DNA of 64,000 nucleotides from Sphingomonas sp. YR710 (GCF_900101455.1 NZ_FMZJ01000001.1:62001-126000); one strand, 5' to 3'. Positions 16,784 to 25,412 are shown, counted from the first letter of the stretch. A program made the numbers and translations. The notes: generated by a model not told the origin, from the sequence alone.

Positions 16784-17401
16784 ATGAGTTTGCCGGACAC
16801 ATCCCTGCTTACGAAGCAAACCGGCCTGCGTGCACGAAAGCGCTTGCGGACGCAGCGCGCTATTCGGGAAGCGGCGCTCACGCTGTTCACCGAACAGGGC
16901 TATGAAGATACGACAGTCGAGCAGATCGCCGAACTGGCCGAAGTCGCTACCGCTACCTTCTTCCGCTATTTTCCCGGCAAGGCCGATGTCGTGTTGAATT
17001 TTCAGGATGCGCTGCTCCCGGCGCTTTGGGAGGCGGTCGTGCGGCGGCCTCCGGAGGAGGGCGACTTCCTGGCTGTCAAGAATGCCATCAAACAGGTGTG
17101 GCTGGTCGAATTTGACAAGGCTCTGACAGCGCGCCTTGCAAAGATCATCGCGCATTCGCCACCGCTGCGCAGGCTCAGTTATGATGTTGGGCGGGGCTGG
17201 GTGATCGGCGTGGGCAAGGCGTTGGCGGTGCGCCGCGGCAACGATCGGGCACCAGAGGATTTTGCGCTTCGCGCTCGCGTTGCGCTCGCGGTGTTTTCGC
17301 ATTCTGTCGGGCTGTGGATCGCGGGCGATTGCGTCGCCGAGTTGGGCGACGTGATCGAAGAGCAATATGATCAGTTCACCAAGATTTTTGAAGAGCTGTA
17401 G
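16784..17401 (+). CDS. TetR-family transcriptional regulator
   Basis: 205 residues from the ATG at 16784, preceded by GAGG at a 6-nt spacing; in-frame ATGs at 16745 and 16772 fall before or inside the operator palindrome. The N-terminal helix-turn-helix is typical: AIREAALTLFTEQGYEDTTV, then QIAELAEVATATFFRYFPGK. The ligand domain is unassigned. It is transcribed away from the SDR-P450-peptidase genes and towards an MFS gene, so it is the probable local regulator of the cluster. Confidence 0.92.
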   Translation: MSLPDTSLLTKQTGLRARKRLRTQRAIREAALTLFTEQGYEDTTVEQIAELAEVATATFFRYFPGKADVVLNFQDALLPALWEAVVRRPPEEGDFLAVKNAIKQVWLVEFDKALTARLAKIIAHSPPLRRLSYDVGRGWVIGVGKALAVRRGNDRAPEDFALRARVALAVFSHSVGLWIAGDCVAELGDVIEEQYDQFTKIFEEL

Positions 17402-17575
17402 AAAGCCGGCTGCCCTACGCCAGTTTCGCCCTTCGGGCTCTGGCCAGCCCGTCACGTTGGGCGTGCAACTCTAAGGTGACGAGGCGTGTAAGGATGCGAG
17501 GCAGCCCGACATGCGCCTGCGATATGTTGGGGCAGAAATGACCCAGTTTCGCATAATCAGAAAAAGGGAGAGCGG

Positions 17576-18817
17576 ATGGCTGGTTATATAGAGGAACTGC
17601 AAACGCAGTGGCGGCCGATAATCGGCAGTCTGGTGGGCATGTCGGCGGGGCTTGCGATCATCCCCTACATCACGGCTACGATGGCGCCCTTCCTGATCGC
17701 CGATCTGGGCTGGAGCAAGGCGGAATTCGCCTGGGTGGGCGTCCTGGGGCTGGCGAGCGCGCTCTCCTTTCCCTTTGCCGGGCGGCTTTGCGACATCATC
17801 GGAACGCGCCGGACGGCGATGATCGGGGTTGTCGCCTTGCCGTTCATCTTCTTCGCGTTCAGCCAGACGACCGATTTCAGGGCGTTCATTGTCCTCTATC
17901 TTTTGCAATGCCTGCTTTCGGTCACAACCACGGCGATCATCTATTGCAGGATCATCGTGCAATATGTCCATCGGGCGAGGGGGCTTGCATTAGGGTTGGC
18001 AGCCTCGGGTCCGGCCATCGTGGGTATGATCGGGACGCCCCTACTCAACGCATTCGTGCAAGATCATGGCTGGCGTGCGGGCTATCTGATACTGACGGTG
18101 GGGTTCATTGTCGCCGGGCTTGTCGCGATGCTGCTGCTGCCTCCTGATCTCCGGGTCGAGGCCGCGGAGCCGGCAAAGCCGAAGCGTAATGTCAGGCGGG
18201 ACTTCGCCATTCTCCGTCGGATGCGCGCCTTCTGGATCATCCTCGGCGGCATTTTCCTGTGTAGCATCACCAACGGCGTCATGCTGCCCCAGATGAGCAT
18301 CATCCTGCGGGAAAAGGGCATTTTTGGCGAGCTGGGCGCCATATTGATTTCCACCTATGCGCTGGGCATGTTGGCGGGCCGTTTGCTGAGCGGCGTGGCG
18401 ATCGACCACTTCGCGCCGCGTCTCGTCGCCACCACAGGTTTCGTGCTGTCGGCGCTGGGGCTATTCCTCATAGCCTCCCCCTGGAATACCACGCCATTAT
18501 TATTCTGTGCGGTCCTGATTCTCGGCCTTTCCGTCGGCTCTGAGGGAGACGTGGTGGCTTATCTGATCGTGCAGCATTTCGGCGTGTCGGTGTACAGTAC
18601 GGTTTTCGGAATGTCGTCGGCCATCATGTCGGTCAGTGCGGGGGCGGGTGCCATCCTGGCGGCCTTATTGCTCAAGCCTACCGGTCTGTACTGGCCTTTC
18701 CTGACCGTTGCGGGCTGCCTGATCGCGTTCGGAAGCATGTTGTTTCTCTTTTTGCCACCTCGTCCGGTGGTTCCTGATTTCGAACGCCAGAGCCTGCGCC
18801 GTATCCCTAGCCGGTAG
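17576..18817 (+). CDS. Major facilitator superfamily transporter
   Basis: 413 residues and about 12 transmembrane helices in two halves separated by a cytoplasmic loop (about 195-215, AAEPAKPKRNVRRDF). The MFS motif A is GRLCDIIGTRRTAMIG after helix 2, with a degenerate copy GRLLSGVAIDHFAPR in the second half. The ribosome site AGGGAGAG precedes the ATG. Its position downstream of the TetR gene and opposite the P450/SDR genes suggests uptake or export of the cluster's substrate (inference). Confidence 0.9.
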   Translation: MAGYIEELQTQWRPIIGSLVGMSAGLAIIPYITATMAPFLIADLGWSKAEFAWVGVLGLASALSFPFAGRLCDIIGTRRTAMIGVVALPFIFFAFSQTTDFRAFIVLYLLQCLLSVTTTAIIYCRIIVQYVHRARGLALGLAASGPAIVGMIGTPLLNAFVQDHGWRAGYLILTVGFIVAGLVAMLLLPPDLRVEAAEPAKPKRNVRRDFAILRRMRAFWIILGGIFLCSITNGVMLPQMSIILREKGIFGELGAILISTYALGMLAGRLLSGVAIDHFAPRLVATTGFVLSALGLFLIASPWNTTPLLFCAVLILGLSVGSEGDVVAYLIVQHFGVSVYSTVFGMSSAIMSVSAGAGAILAALLLKPTGLYWPFLTVAGCLIAFGSMLFLFLPPRPVVPDFERQSLRRIPSR

Positions 18818-18905
18818 GTGTCGATCACCGGGGCAATTGCTTGAACGTCCGCCAAACTGCTAGCGAGATCACAGAAAATCCGGACATTCGTGGATCACGG
18901 GGGCC

Positions 18906-18930
18906 GGAACCGCACTCTCGGTCATACGTT
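18906..18930 (+). promoter_or_regulatory. EcfG-type promoter
   Basis: GGAAC at 18906-18910, a 16-nt spacer, then CGTT at 18927-18930. This is a full match to the alphaproteobacterial general-stress sigma factor consensus GGAAC-N16/17-CGTT. It lies 58 nt upstream of the ATG of the PAS-histidine kinase gene, in a 170-bp intergenic region. Confidence 0.7.
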
Positions 18931-18987
18931 CGATTGCTGCCGTTCATTGTATCGAATTCCCCAAAAATCGGCGCATATAGGAGGTTT

Positions 18988-20925
18988 ATGGATCAGGTGC
19001 GTCGATGGACGGAATCCCGGCCCGAAGCGGACCGCTACCGTCTTCTGATCGATGCGATCACGGACTATGCCATCTACATGATCGATCTGGATGGGCGGGT
19101 GGTCAACTGGAACGCCGGTGCCCAGCGCTTCAAAGGATATGCGGCCGAAGAAATTATCGGCGAACATTTTTCCCGATTCTACCGCCAGCAGGAACGCGAT
19201 GAGGGACTGCCCGAGCGGGCGCTCCGGACCGCCGCGCTGGAAGGCAAGTTCGAAGCCGAGGGATGGCGGGTCCGCAAGGATGGTACGACCTTCTGGGCGC
19301 ATGTCGTGATCGATCCTATCCGCGATGAGCAAGGCGAACTGATCGGCTATGCCAAGATCACCCGCGATCTCAGTGAACGTGCCGAGGCCGCTTCTATGCT
19401 GAAGAGCAGCGAAGAACAGTTTCGGCTGCTCGTGCAAAGCGTTACCGATTATGCCATCTACATGCTCGATCCCAAAGGGATGGTGTCGAGCTGGAATACC
19501 GGCGCGCAACGTATCAAGGGGTATCTGCCGCCCGAAATTATCGGCGAGCATTTCTCGCGCTTCTATACCCCGGAGGACCGCGCCAGAGGCGAGCCACTCC
19601 GGGCATTGCAGACCGCCGAACGCGACGGCCGGTTCGTCAAGGAAGGCTGGCGCATCCGCAAGGATGGCACGCGCTTCTGGGCCAGCGTCGTCATCGATCC
19701 GGTACGGAACGACATGGGAGTTCTCGTCGGCTTCGCCAAGATCACCCGCGATCTGACGGAGCGCGAGCAATCGCAACGTGAGCTGGAGCATGCGCGCGAG
19801 GCCCTCTTCCAGTCGCAGAAGATGGAGGCGATCGGCCAGCTCACCGGTGGCGTCGCCCATGACTTCAACAACCTGCTGATGGCAACGTTGAGCAGTCTCG
19901 AATTGCTTCGGAAGCGTTTGCTCGATGATCCGCAGGCGCTGCGCCTGCTCGACAATGCCGTCGCCGGCGCTCAGCGCGGTGCGACGCTTACCCAGCGCAT
20001 GTTGGCCTTTGCCCGCCGCCAGGATCTGAAACCTGAGCGGATCGAAGTCCCGATGCTCGTCCAGAACATGGCCGATCTCATCAGGCGATCGCTCGGTCCA
20101 TCTATCGCCATCGATATCCGATTTCCGCTCGATCTCGACGCCGTCACCGCGGACGTCAATCAGATCGAAATGGCGCTCCTCAATCTTGTGGTGAACGCGC
20201 GCGATGCGATGCCCGATGGCGGATCGATCACGATCGCGGCCGAGGCGAAGGTGGTGGCGCCCGGCACGGAGGATCGCCTGAAGCCGGGTCGCTATGTCAG
20301 GCTCAGCGTGATCGACGATGGCGCGGGGATGGACGCCGAAACGCTGGAACACGCGATGGAACCATTTTTCACGACAAAGGGCGTCGGAAAAGGAACCGGC
20401 CTTGGCCTATCGATGGTTCACGGCCTCGCCGAACAATCTGGCGGACGCTTTTCCCTCACGAGCGCGCCGGGCGAAGGCACCACGGCCGCTGTCTGGTTGC
20501 CAGCGGCAGAGGGAGGCCGCATCAGCGAAAAAGAACCGCCGGCGATGACCCCCGTACCTCATACACGGGCTCTCACTGTGCTGGTTGTCGACGATGATAG
20601 CCTCGTACTGATGAACACGGCCGCCCTGCTCGAGGACCTTGGCCATCGGGTCCTGGACGCCATTTCGGCCGACGACGCGCTCGAAATATTCCGGCGGGAG
20701 CCCGATATCGACCTGGTGGTCACCGATCAGGCCATGCCCAATATGACCGGGGTTCGCTTCGCCGAGATCGCCATGGAGGAGCGGCCCGGTGTCCCTTTCA
20801 TCCTTGCGACCGGCTATGGCGAGTTGCCACCGGGATCAAGCACCGCTTTGTTGAAGCTGCGTAAGCCCTTCACGCAGGCCGACCTCGCCCACGCTGTTGC
20901 GGAGGCCTGCGCAACAGGTTCTTGA
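18988..20925 (+). CDS. PAS-PAS-histidine kinase-receiver hybrid sensor
   Basis: 645 residues from the ATG at 18988, selected because AGGAGG lies directly upstream; the open frame continues to 18841 without a site. Two very similar PAS domains (about 15-130 and 142-258; both contain TDYAIYM, IIGEHFSRFY and WR(V/I)RKDGT) arose by internal duplication. HisKA has His291 in GGVAHDFNNLL. The ATPase domain shows LNLVVNARDAM (N box), DDGAGMD and GKGTGLGLSMV (G boxes). The C-terminal receiver has acidic LVVDDDS and phospho-acceptor Asp about 580 in VVTDQAMPN. No transmembrane helix, so it is cytosolic. No separate response regulator gene is adjacent. Confidence 0.93.
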   Translation: MDQVRRWTESRPEADRYRLLIDAITDYAIYMIDLDGRVVNWNAGAQRFKGYAAEEIIGEHFSRFYRQQERDEGLPERALRTAALEGKFEAEGWRVRKDGTTFWAHVVIDPIRDEQGELIGYAKITRDLSERAEAASMLKSSEEQFRLLVQSVTDYAIYMLDPKGMVSSWNTGAQRIKGYLPPEIIGEHFSRFYTPEDRARGEPLRALQTAERDGRFVKEGWRIRKDGTRFWASVVIDPVRNDMGVLVGFAKITRDLTEREQSQRELEHAREALFQSQKMEAIGQLTGGVAHDFNNLLMATLSSLELLRKRLLDDPQALRLLDNAVAGAQRGATLTQRMLAFARRQDLKPERIEVPMLVQNMADLIRRSLGPSIAIDIRFPLDLDAVTADVNQIEMALLNLVVNARDAMPDGGSITIAAEAKVVAPGTEDRLKPGRYVRLSVIDDGAGMDAETLEHAMEPFFTTKGVGKGTGLGLSMVHGLAEQSGGRFSLTSAPGEGTTAAVWLPAAEGGRISEKEPPAMTPVPHTRALTVLVVDDDSLVLMNTAALLEDLGHRVLDAISADDALEIFRREPDIDLVVTDQAMPNMTGVRFAEIAMEERPGVPFILATGYGELPPGSSTALLKLRKPFTQADLAHAVAEACATGS

Positions 20926-21016
20926 TGCTTCAAGGCAGCGCGATCAGCCCCGGGTAATTCCTGCCGGCGCTGGGATCATGTTGCTCGATGCCTGCGTTTT
21001 GGGCTCGGATCCTTAT

Positions 21017-21033
21017 TGTACAAAATCGTACAG
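21017..21033. promoter_or_regulatory. Dyad motif TGTAC-N6-GTACA, copy 1
   Basis: TGTACAAAATCGTACAG, a perfect 5-bp dyad, 112 nt upstream of the Crp/Fnr-family start. It matches 14 of 17 bases of the copy at 21999, upstream of the PilZ gene, which suggests one regulator acts at both. Confidence 0.4.
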
Positions 21034-21144
21034 AGCATATGGCTATCCGTGTGCCGCGCCCCCATATGCCGGTTATCGGTTGCCGACGATCAGGGCGCAG
21101 CCGGCAGAAAGCGCAAGCTCTCGCCCCAAATTCCGGGGCGAAAC

Positions 21145-21846
21145 ATGTCCAGGCTCGATCAGAACCCGATTGGCAATGCGCTGCTTCGAAATTTGGGCGG
21201 TGAAGATTTCGCGAAACTCGCGCCGCATCTGACCCGCGTCACACTCGACAAAGGACAGTGCCTCATTTCGGCGGAGCAGCCGATCAGACATAGCTGGTTC
21301 CTGACCGAAGGTATTGCGTCCGTCGTGATCACAACCGCGCAAGGGCATCAAACCGAAGTGGGCGTCGTAGGCCGGGAGGGCATGGTCGATATGGCGACCA
21401 TATTTGGTGTCGATCGATCGGCGTTTCAGTGCTTCATCCAGATCGCGGGCGCTGGCTATCGCATGCCGGCTGAAGTCCTCAGTCCGCTGATCAATACTGT
21501 CGCCGGTCTGCGCCGGGTATTGCTGCCATATGCCTATAATTTTCTGACCCAGGTTTCGAATACGGCTCTGGCGAATGCGGCCTTCACGATTGAACAGCGC
21601 CTCGCGCGATGGCTGCTGATCTGTCACGATCGCATCGATGGGGACGCGGTGCCGCTTACCCATGAGTTTCTGTCGCTCATGCTGAATGTCCGCCGCGCCG
21701 GGGTCACCGTCGCGCTGCAGAAGCTTGAGCGTGCGGCGCTCGTGGAGACGAGCAGGGGCGTAATCCGCATCACGGATCGTCTCGGACTGGAACGCCTGAC
21801 CCAGGATTGTTCTCCCTCGCGGGAGCCGCTCGCCCCGGCGGCGTGA
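21145..21846 (+). CDS. Crp/Fnr-family transcriptional regulator
   Basis: 233 residues from the ATG at 21145 (GGGGCGAAAC upstream); the frame is open further but not coding-like. Cyclic-nucleotide-binding beta-roll at about 20-130 (VTLDKGQCLISAEQP, GVVGREGMVDMA) and a C-terminal winged helix-turn-helix at about 150-215 (LTHEFLSLMLNVRRAGVTVA). The N-terminal Cys cluster of FNR is absent. The arginine/serine pair that contacts cAMP in E. coli Crp is not evident, so the effector is unknown. Lies between the hybrid kinase and the PilZ gene. Confidence 0.88.
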   Translation: MSRLDQNPIGNALLRNLGGEDFAKLAPHLTRVTLDKGQCLISAEQPIRHSWFLTEGIASVVITTAQGHQTEVGVVGREGMVDMATIFGVDRSAFQCFIQIAGAGYRMPAEVLSPLINTVAGLRRVLLPYAYNFLTQVSNTALANAAFTIEQRLARWLLICHDRIDGDAVPLTHEFLSLMLNVRRAGVTVALQKLERAALVETSRGVIRITDRLGLERLTQDCSPSREPLAPAA

Positions 21847-22093
21847 ACAAGCCAGGCCATGCGAGATCGTGCCTAACTGGCCGCCATTCGCGGTGGGTAG
21901 GATATGGAGGCTATTGCGGCCGACTCGGTTCAAGACCCGAGCCGGGCGAAAATAATGGGAGCGACCTCTTCATGTTGTCGTTTAGAAAACAGGTGATATG
22001 TTCGATATCGTACAGTTAATATTGAGATGAATGGTGCATATTATATGATATAAATCGCATGTAAAAAATAACTACGTAATATGTCTTAACGAT
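21847..22093. other. AT-rich spacer upstream of PilZ gene
   Basis: The last 130 nt are strongly AT-rich (runs such as TTATATGATATAAATCG and GTAAAAAATAAC), unlike the surrounding high-GC sequence. It contains the dyad motif at 21999-22015. No gene is visible. Confidence 0.5.
21999..22015. promoter_or_regulatory. Dyad motif TGTNC-N6-GTACA, copy 2
   Basis: TGTTCGATATCGTACAG, 79 nt upstream of the annotated PilZ start. It shares 14 of 17 positions with the motif at 21017 upstream of the Crp/Fnr gene. The central GATATC is itself palindromic. Confidence 0.4.
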
Positions 22094-22621
22094 ATGATGT
22101 GGGAACAAGAATATAAGCTCTGCGTGATTACAGATGTTGATCTTGTCCCTCAATTAGATGTTCACGCAGCCACCGTGAACGATGGTATCATCGAGCGACG
22201 AGCGGAACGGCACAAGACACGCTTCTCTGCTCGATATGGTGCCCGTCTCCGGATTGCGCTTGATAGCCTGGACGCTGTGACCGATGTGGTCATCATGGAC
22301 ATTTCGAGCGGCGGCGTGTCGGCGGCAGTCGCCTCCGACCTGTGCGTGGGATCGAAGGTGCGGCTTGAAATCCCTTTGATAGGGTGGCGCGATGCGGAAG
22401 TGCGGTGGTTGTCGAACGGAAGGGCCGGCTGCGGCTTCCTGGTCCCACTCTCGGAGGCCGAGCTCCTGGCGGCGGTTGTCGAAAGCCCGCTGATCCACGA
22501 CAATTTTCCGGGCCTGGTCGATCAGCTATGTGGCCGTGAGATCTCCGAGGTTCCGTACCGGGGTGGTGCTGACACTCGAAAGGCCTCCCAGACTCAGTTC
22601 ACCGCCGCCCGCCGCCGATAG
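22094..22621 (+). CDS. PilZ-domain protein
   Basis: 175 residues as the longest frame. The PilZ domain covers about 35-125: ERRAERHKTR supplies the RxxxR c-di-GMP motif and DISSGG the (D/N)xSxxG motif. PilZ proteins are c-di-GMP receptors. Codons before residue 28 are AT-rich and atypical (TTA, CTT, CCT, ACA), and PilZ proteins usually begin near the ERR motif, so the GTG at 22175 may be the true start. The 3' end overlaps the convergent comM by 28 bp. A diguanylate cyclase is encoded about 11 kb away. Confidence 0.8.
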   Translation: MMWEQEYKLCVITDVDLVPQLDVHAATVNDGIIERRAERHKTRFSARYGARLRIALDSLDAVTDVVIMDISSGGVSAAVASDLCVGSKVRLEIPLIGWRDAEVRWLSNGRAGCGFLVPLSEAELLAAVVESPLIHDNFPGLVDQLCGREISEVPYRGGADTRKASQTQFTAARRR

Positions 22622-24102
22622 CTGAGCGCCTCCGCCACATGCACCCGCTTCACCGTCTCCGCTTCCGCCAGATCCGCGATCGTCCGCGAGACCCTGAGCA
22701 CCCGATGATAGCCGCGCGCTGACAGCCGCATCGCCTCGGCCGCCTGCGCCAACAGCTTGCGGCCCGGTTCGTCCGGTGTGGCGATGTGGTCGAGCAACTC
22801 GCCATCGGCCTCTGCATTGGTGCGGGCAGTGTGGCCTTCGAACCGTGCGGTCTGGATGGCCCGGGCGGCGGCAACACGCGCGGCGACTTCCTTCGATCCT
22901 TCGGCCGGCGGCGGCAGCACGAGATCGGCGGCTGCGACGGCTGCGACGTCGACGTGCAGATCGATCCGATCCAAAAGCGGTCCCGATACCTTCGCCTGAT
23001 AGTCGGCCGCGCATTTTGGTGCGCGCGAACAGCCCAGCGCGGCATCCCCCAGATGCCCGCACCGGCAGGGGTTCATCGCCGCGATCAACTGCACCCGCGC
23101 CGGAAAGGTCACATGGGCATTTGCCCGCGCGACCGAGATCTTGCCGGTTTCGAGCGGCTGGCGCAGCGAATCGAGCACGGTTCGCTGGAATTCGGGCAGT
23201 TCGTCGAGGAACAGCACGCCGAGATGCGCGAGGCTGACCTCGCCGGGCCGCACCTTGAGCCCGCCGCCGACCAACGCGGCCATCGATGCCGAATGGTGCG
23301 GGCTGCGGAATGGGCGCGCGCGGATCAGCCGGCCTTCAGGCAATTCGCCCGCGACCGATGCCACCATCGAGACTTCGAGCGCCTCGGCCGGCGTCAGTTC
23401 GGGCAATATGCCGGGGAGACATGCGGCCATCAACGACTTGCCGGCGCCGGGCGGGCCGCTCATCAGGAGGTTGTGGGCGCCGGCAGCGGCGATCTCGAGC
23501 GCGCGCTTGGCGGTTTCCTGGCCCTTCACCTGTCTGAGGTCGGCGAGCCGCGGCGGCACGACCGCTTCGCCCGGTTGCGGGTCGGGCAGTGGGTGCCCGC
23601 CTTTGAAATGGCCGATCAGCCGCAACAGGTCGGGCGCGGCGATCACCTCGATATTGCCCGCCCATGCCGCTTCCGGCCCCTGCGCGACCGGGCATACCAG
23701 CCCCAGCCCGCGCTCGGATGCATGCAGCGCTGCCAGCAGCACGCCGGGTGAAGGGGCCACCCGCCCGTCGAGCCCGAGTTCGCCGACCACGACATAGGAT
23801 GCCAAAGTCTCGGCATCGATCACGCCCATCGCGCCGAGCAGACCGAGCGCGATCGGCAGATCATAATGCGATCCTTCCTTGGGCAGGTCGGCCGGCGACA
23901 GGTTCACGGTGATGCGCTTGGGCGGCAAAGCGAGCCCGATCGCCGAGAGCGCGGCATGCACCCGCTCGCGGCTTTCGCCGACGGCCTTGTCGGGCAGGCC
24001 GACGACCAGGAACTTCGGCATGCCGGGCGCGATCTGCACCTGCACTTCGACCGCGCGCGCTTCGAGCCCCAGAAACGCGACCGTCGCGACATGCGCCACC
24101 AT
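22594..24102 (-). CDS. comM: YifB/ComM-family AAA+ ATPase
   Basis: 502 residues, full length. It has the N-terminal ChlI/Lon-protease-like fold (about 1-165, GLPDKAVGESRERV and NLSPADLPKEGSHYDLPIA), the Mg-chelatase AAA+ core with Walker A GPPGAGKSLMA and Walker B VLFLDELPEF, and a C-terminal domain. A zinc-like CRCGHLGD...CSRAPKC cluster lies near 340-355. ComM is a hexameric helicase that promotes branch migration during natural transformation. Isolated gene; divergent from the GNAT gene. Confidence 0.95.
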   Translation of the reverse strand: MVAHVATVAFLGLEARAVEVQVQIAPGMPKFLVVGLPDKAVGESRERVHAALSAIGLALPPKRITVNLSPADLPKEGSHYDLPIALGLLGAMGVIDAETLASYVVVGELGLDGRVAPSPGVLLAALHASERGLGLVCPVAQGPEAAWAGNIEVIAAPDLLRLIGHFKGGHPLPDPQPGEAVVPPRLADLRQVKGQETAKRALEIAAAGAHNLLMSGPPGAGKSLMAACLPGILPELTPAEALEVSMVASVAGELPEGRLIRARPFRSPHHSASMAALVGGGLKVRPGEVSLAHLGVLFLDELPEFQRTVLDSLRQPLETGKISVARANAHVTFPARVQLIAAMNPCRCGHLGDAALGCSRAPKCAADYQAKVSGPLLDRIDLHVDVAAVAAADLVLPPPAEGSKEVAARVAAARAIQTARFEGHTARTNAEADGELLDHIATPDEPGRKLLAQAAEAMRLSARGYHRVLRVSRTIADLAEAETVKRVHVAEALSYRRRAAVN

Positions 24103-24232
24103 GATGAATGTCCCCGCTGTTCCCGGACTGTTCTAATCGGCGGGTGTGAGTATTGTCGAGGGGCGGTGATGTGAGCGTTTTACATTCCGTCAGGGGCGCT
24201 GTTGTTGGTCGTTTGGCATTGGCCCCTCAATT

Positions 24233-24254
24233 CGTCATTCCCGCGGGAATGACG
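24233..24254. repeat. Perfect 22-bp palindrome, REP-like
   Basis: Arm CGTCATTCCCG followed directly by its exact complement, in the comM-GNAT intergenic region. The GTCATTCCCGC core resembles REP-type intergenic repeats common in proteobacterial genomes. It could equally be an operator for the divergent pair. Confidence 0.5.
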
Positions 24255-24321
24255 AAGCGAGCGATGCTCGGACACGGCCGCCATTTCCTTCCACAAACCC
24301 CATGATAAGCTCTCGCTCGTC

Positions 24322-24846
24322 ATGACCGACACGACGGAAACACCTATGCGCATCATCTCCGGCGGTCTCGATGATCGCCGCGTGATCGCGCTGCTGGAAA
24401 CACATCTGGCGACAGCTCGGGCGGAGACGGCGCCGGGCAGCGCGCATGCGCTCGATCTGTCGGGGCTGAAATCGCCGAATATCGCCTTCTGGTCGATATG
24501 GGAGGGAGAGGTCTTGCTCGGTGTCGGCGCGTTTAAGGCGCTCTCGCCGGAGCATGGCGAGGTCAAGTCGATGCATGTCGCGCGGGACGCGCGGGGGCGG
24601 GGCATCGGTAGCGCGATGGTGCGGCACATCATCGCTCATGCGCGGTCGGCAGGGATGGCGCGGGTCAGCCTCGAGACCGGATCGTGGGATTTCTTCCGGC
24701 CGGCGCATGCGCTCTATCGGCGCCATGGCTTCGTCGATTGCCCGCCGTTCGGCGACTATCGGCCCGATCCGAACAGCCGCTTCATGATGCTCGATCTGCG
24801 CGGTGTGCCGCCCAAAGCCTCGGTCGGTGGGGCGGAGAAAGATTGA
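24322..24846 (+). CDS. GNAT-family N-acetyltransferase
   Basis: 174 residues; an alternative ATG at 24346 (MRIISGG) is preceded by GGAAA and would shorten it by eight. The acetyl-CoA loop is RDARGRGIGSAMVRHII (R-x-x-G-x-G/A form) at about 90-106, with motif B near ALYRRHGFVDC. The middle reads as the YsnE/PhnO-like subgroup, but the substrate is not identifiable. Precedes rpmH on the same strand by 93 nt, probably a separate transcript. Confidence 0.88.
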   Translation: MTDTTETPMRIISGGLDDRRVIALLETHLATARAETAPGSAHALDLSGLKSPNIAFWSIWEGEVLLGVGAFKALSPEHGEVKSMHVARDARGRGIGSAMVRHIIAHARSAGMARVSLETGSWDFFRPAHALYRRHGFVDCPPFGDYRPDPNSRFMMLDLRGVPPKASVGGAEKD

Positions 24847-24939
24847 CTCCCACACCCACTTTGCCTAAGCGCGCATCCGTCAGCGGCTGCCGCATTGTTC
24901 GGCGGCCCTTTTCCGTTTTGTGATTTCGAGGCAAAGACA

Positions 24940-25074
24940 ATGAAGCGCACTTTTCAGCCGAGCAACCTGGTCCGCAAGCGCCGCCACGGTTTCCGGGCGC
25001 GCACCGCGACTGTCGGTGGCCGCAAGGTGCTGGCCGCCCGTCGTGCGCGCGGCCGCAACAAGCTGTCCGCCTGA
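24940..25074 (+). CDS. rpmH: 50S ribosomal protein L34
   Basis: 44 residues, too short for many gene finders. The sequence begins [19 protein letters not shown] and is strongly basic throughout, as in all bacterial L34. It heads the conserved rpmH-rnpA-yidD-yidC block. The stop codon lies just 17 nt before the rnpA GTG. Confidence 0.97.
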   Translation: MKRTFQPSNLVRKRRHGFRARTATVGGRKVLAARRARGRNKLSA

Positions 25075-25091
25075 CATCCTCGCCTTATGCG

Positions 25092-25412
25092 GTGCTTCGG
25101 CGCCGTGCGGATTTTCTCGCCGCCAATAGCGGTAGAAGAGCCCCGATGCCGGGGTTCGTTTTGCTTGTGCGTCCGCGCGACGACGGCGATCCGATGATCC
25201 GGCTGGGCATTACCGTGACCAAGAAGATCGGCAATGCGGTTGTCCGCAACCGGATGAAGCGCCGGTTCCGGGCTTTGGCCCGCGAGGTGCTGGCGGTCGA
25301 CGGCGTGGCGGGCGCCGATCATGTGCTGATCGGCCGCGCCGGCGGGGTCGAGCGCGATTTCGGCGATCTCAGGTCTGAATTCGCCAAGGCGCTGGGGCGA
25401 ATTCGGCGATGA
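25092..25412 (+). CDS. rnpA: Ribonuclease P protein component
   Basis: 106 residues from a GTG at 25092 (reads VLRRRADFLAANSGRR). RnpA is the protein cofactor of RNase P, which trims tRNA 5' leaders. The family signature RNR-type motif is AVVRNRMKRRFRALAREVL (about 49-67). The start is not certain: the frame continues upstream through the rpmH stop with a CTG at 25071, but no ATG is present and no clear ribosome site is seen. Ends in ATGA overlap with yidD. Confidence 0.93.
   Translation: MLRRRADFLAANSGRRAPMPGFVLLVRPRDDGDPMIRLGITVTKKIGNAVVRNRMKRRFRALAREVLAVDGVAGADHVLIGRAGGVERDFGDLRSEFAKALGRIRR

Noticed and set aside
21017-21033. Lux-box-like sequence (ATCGTACAG half-site)
   Set aside because: Only the right half matches; the CTGT left half at the required spacing is missing in both copies and no luxI/luxR gene is in the window.
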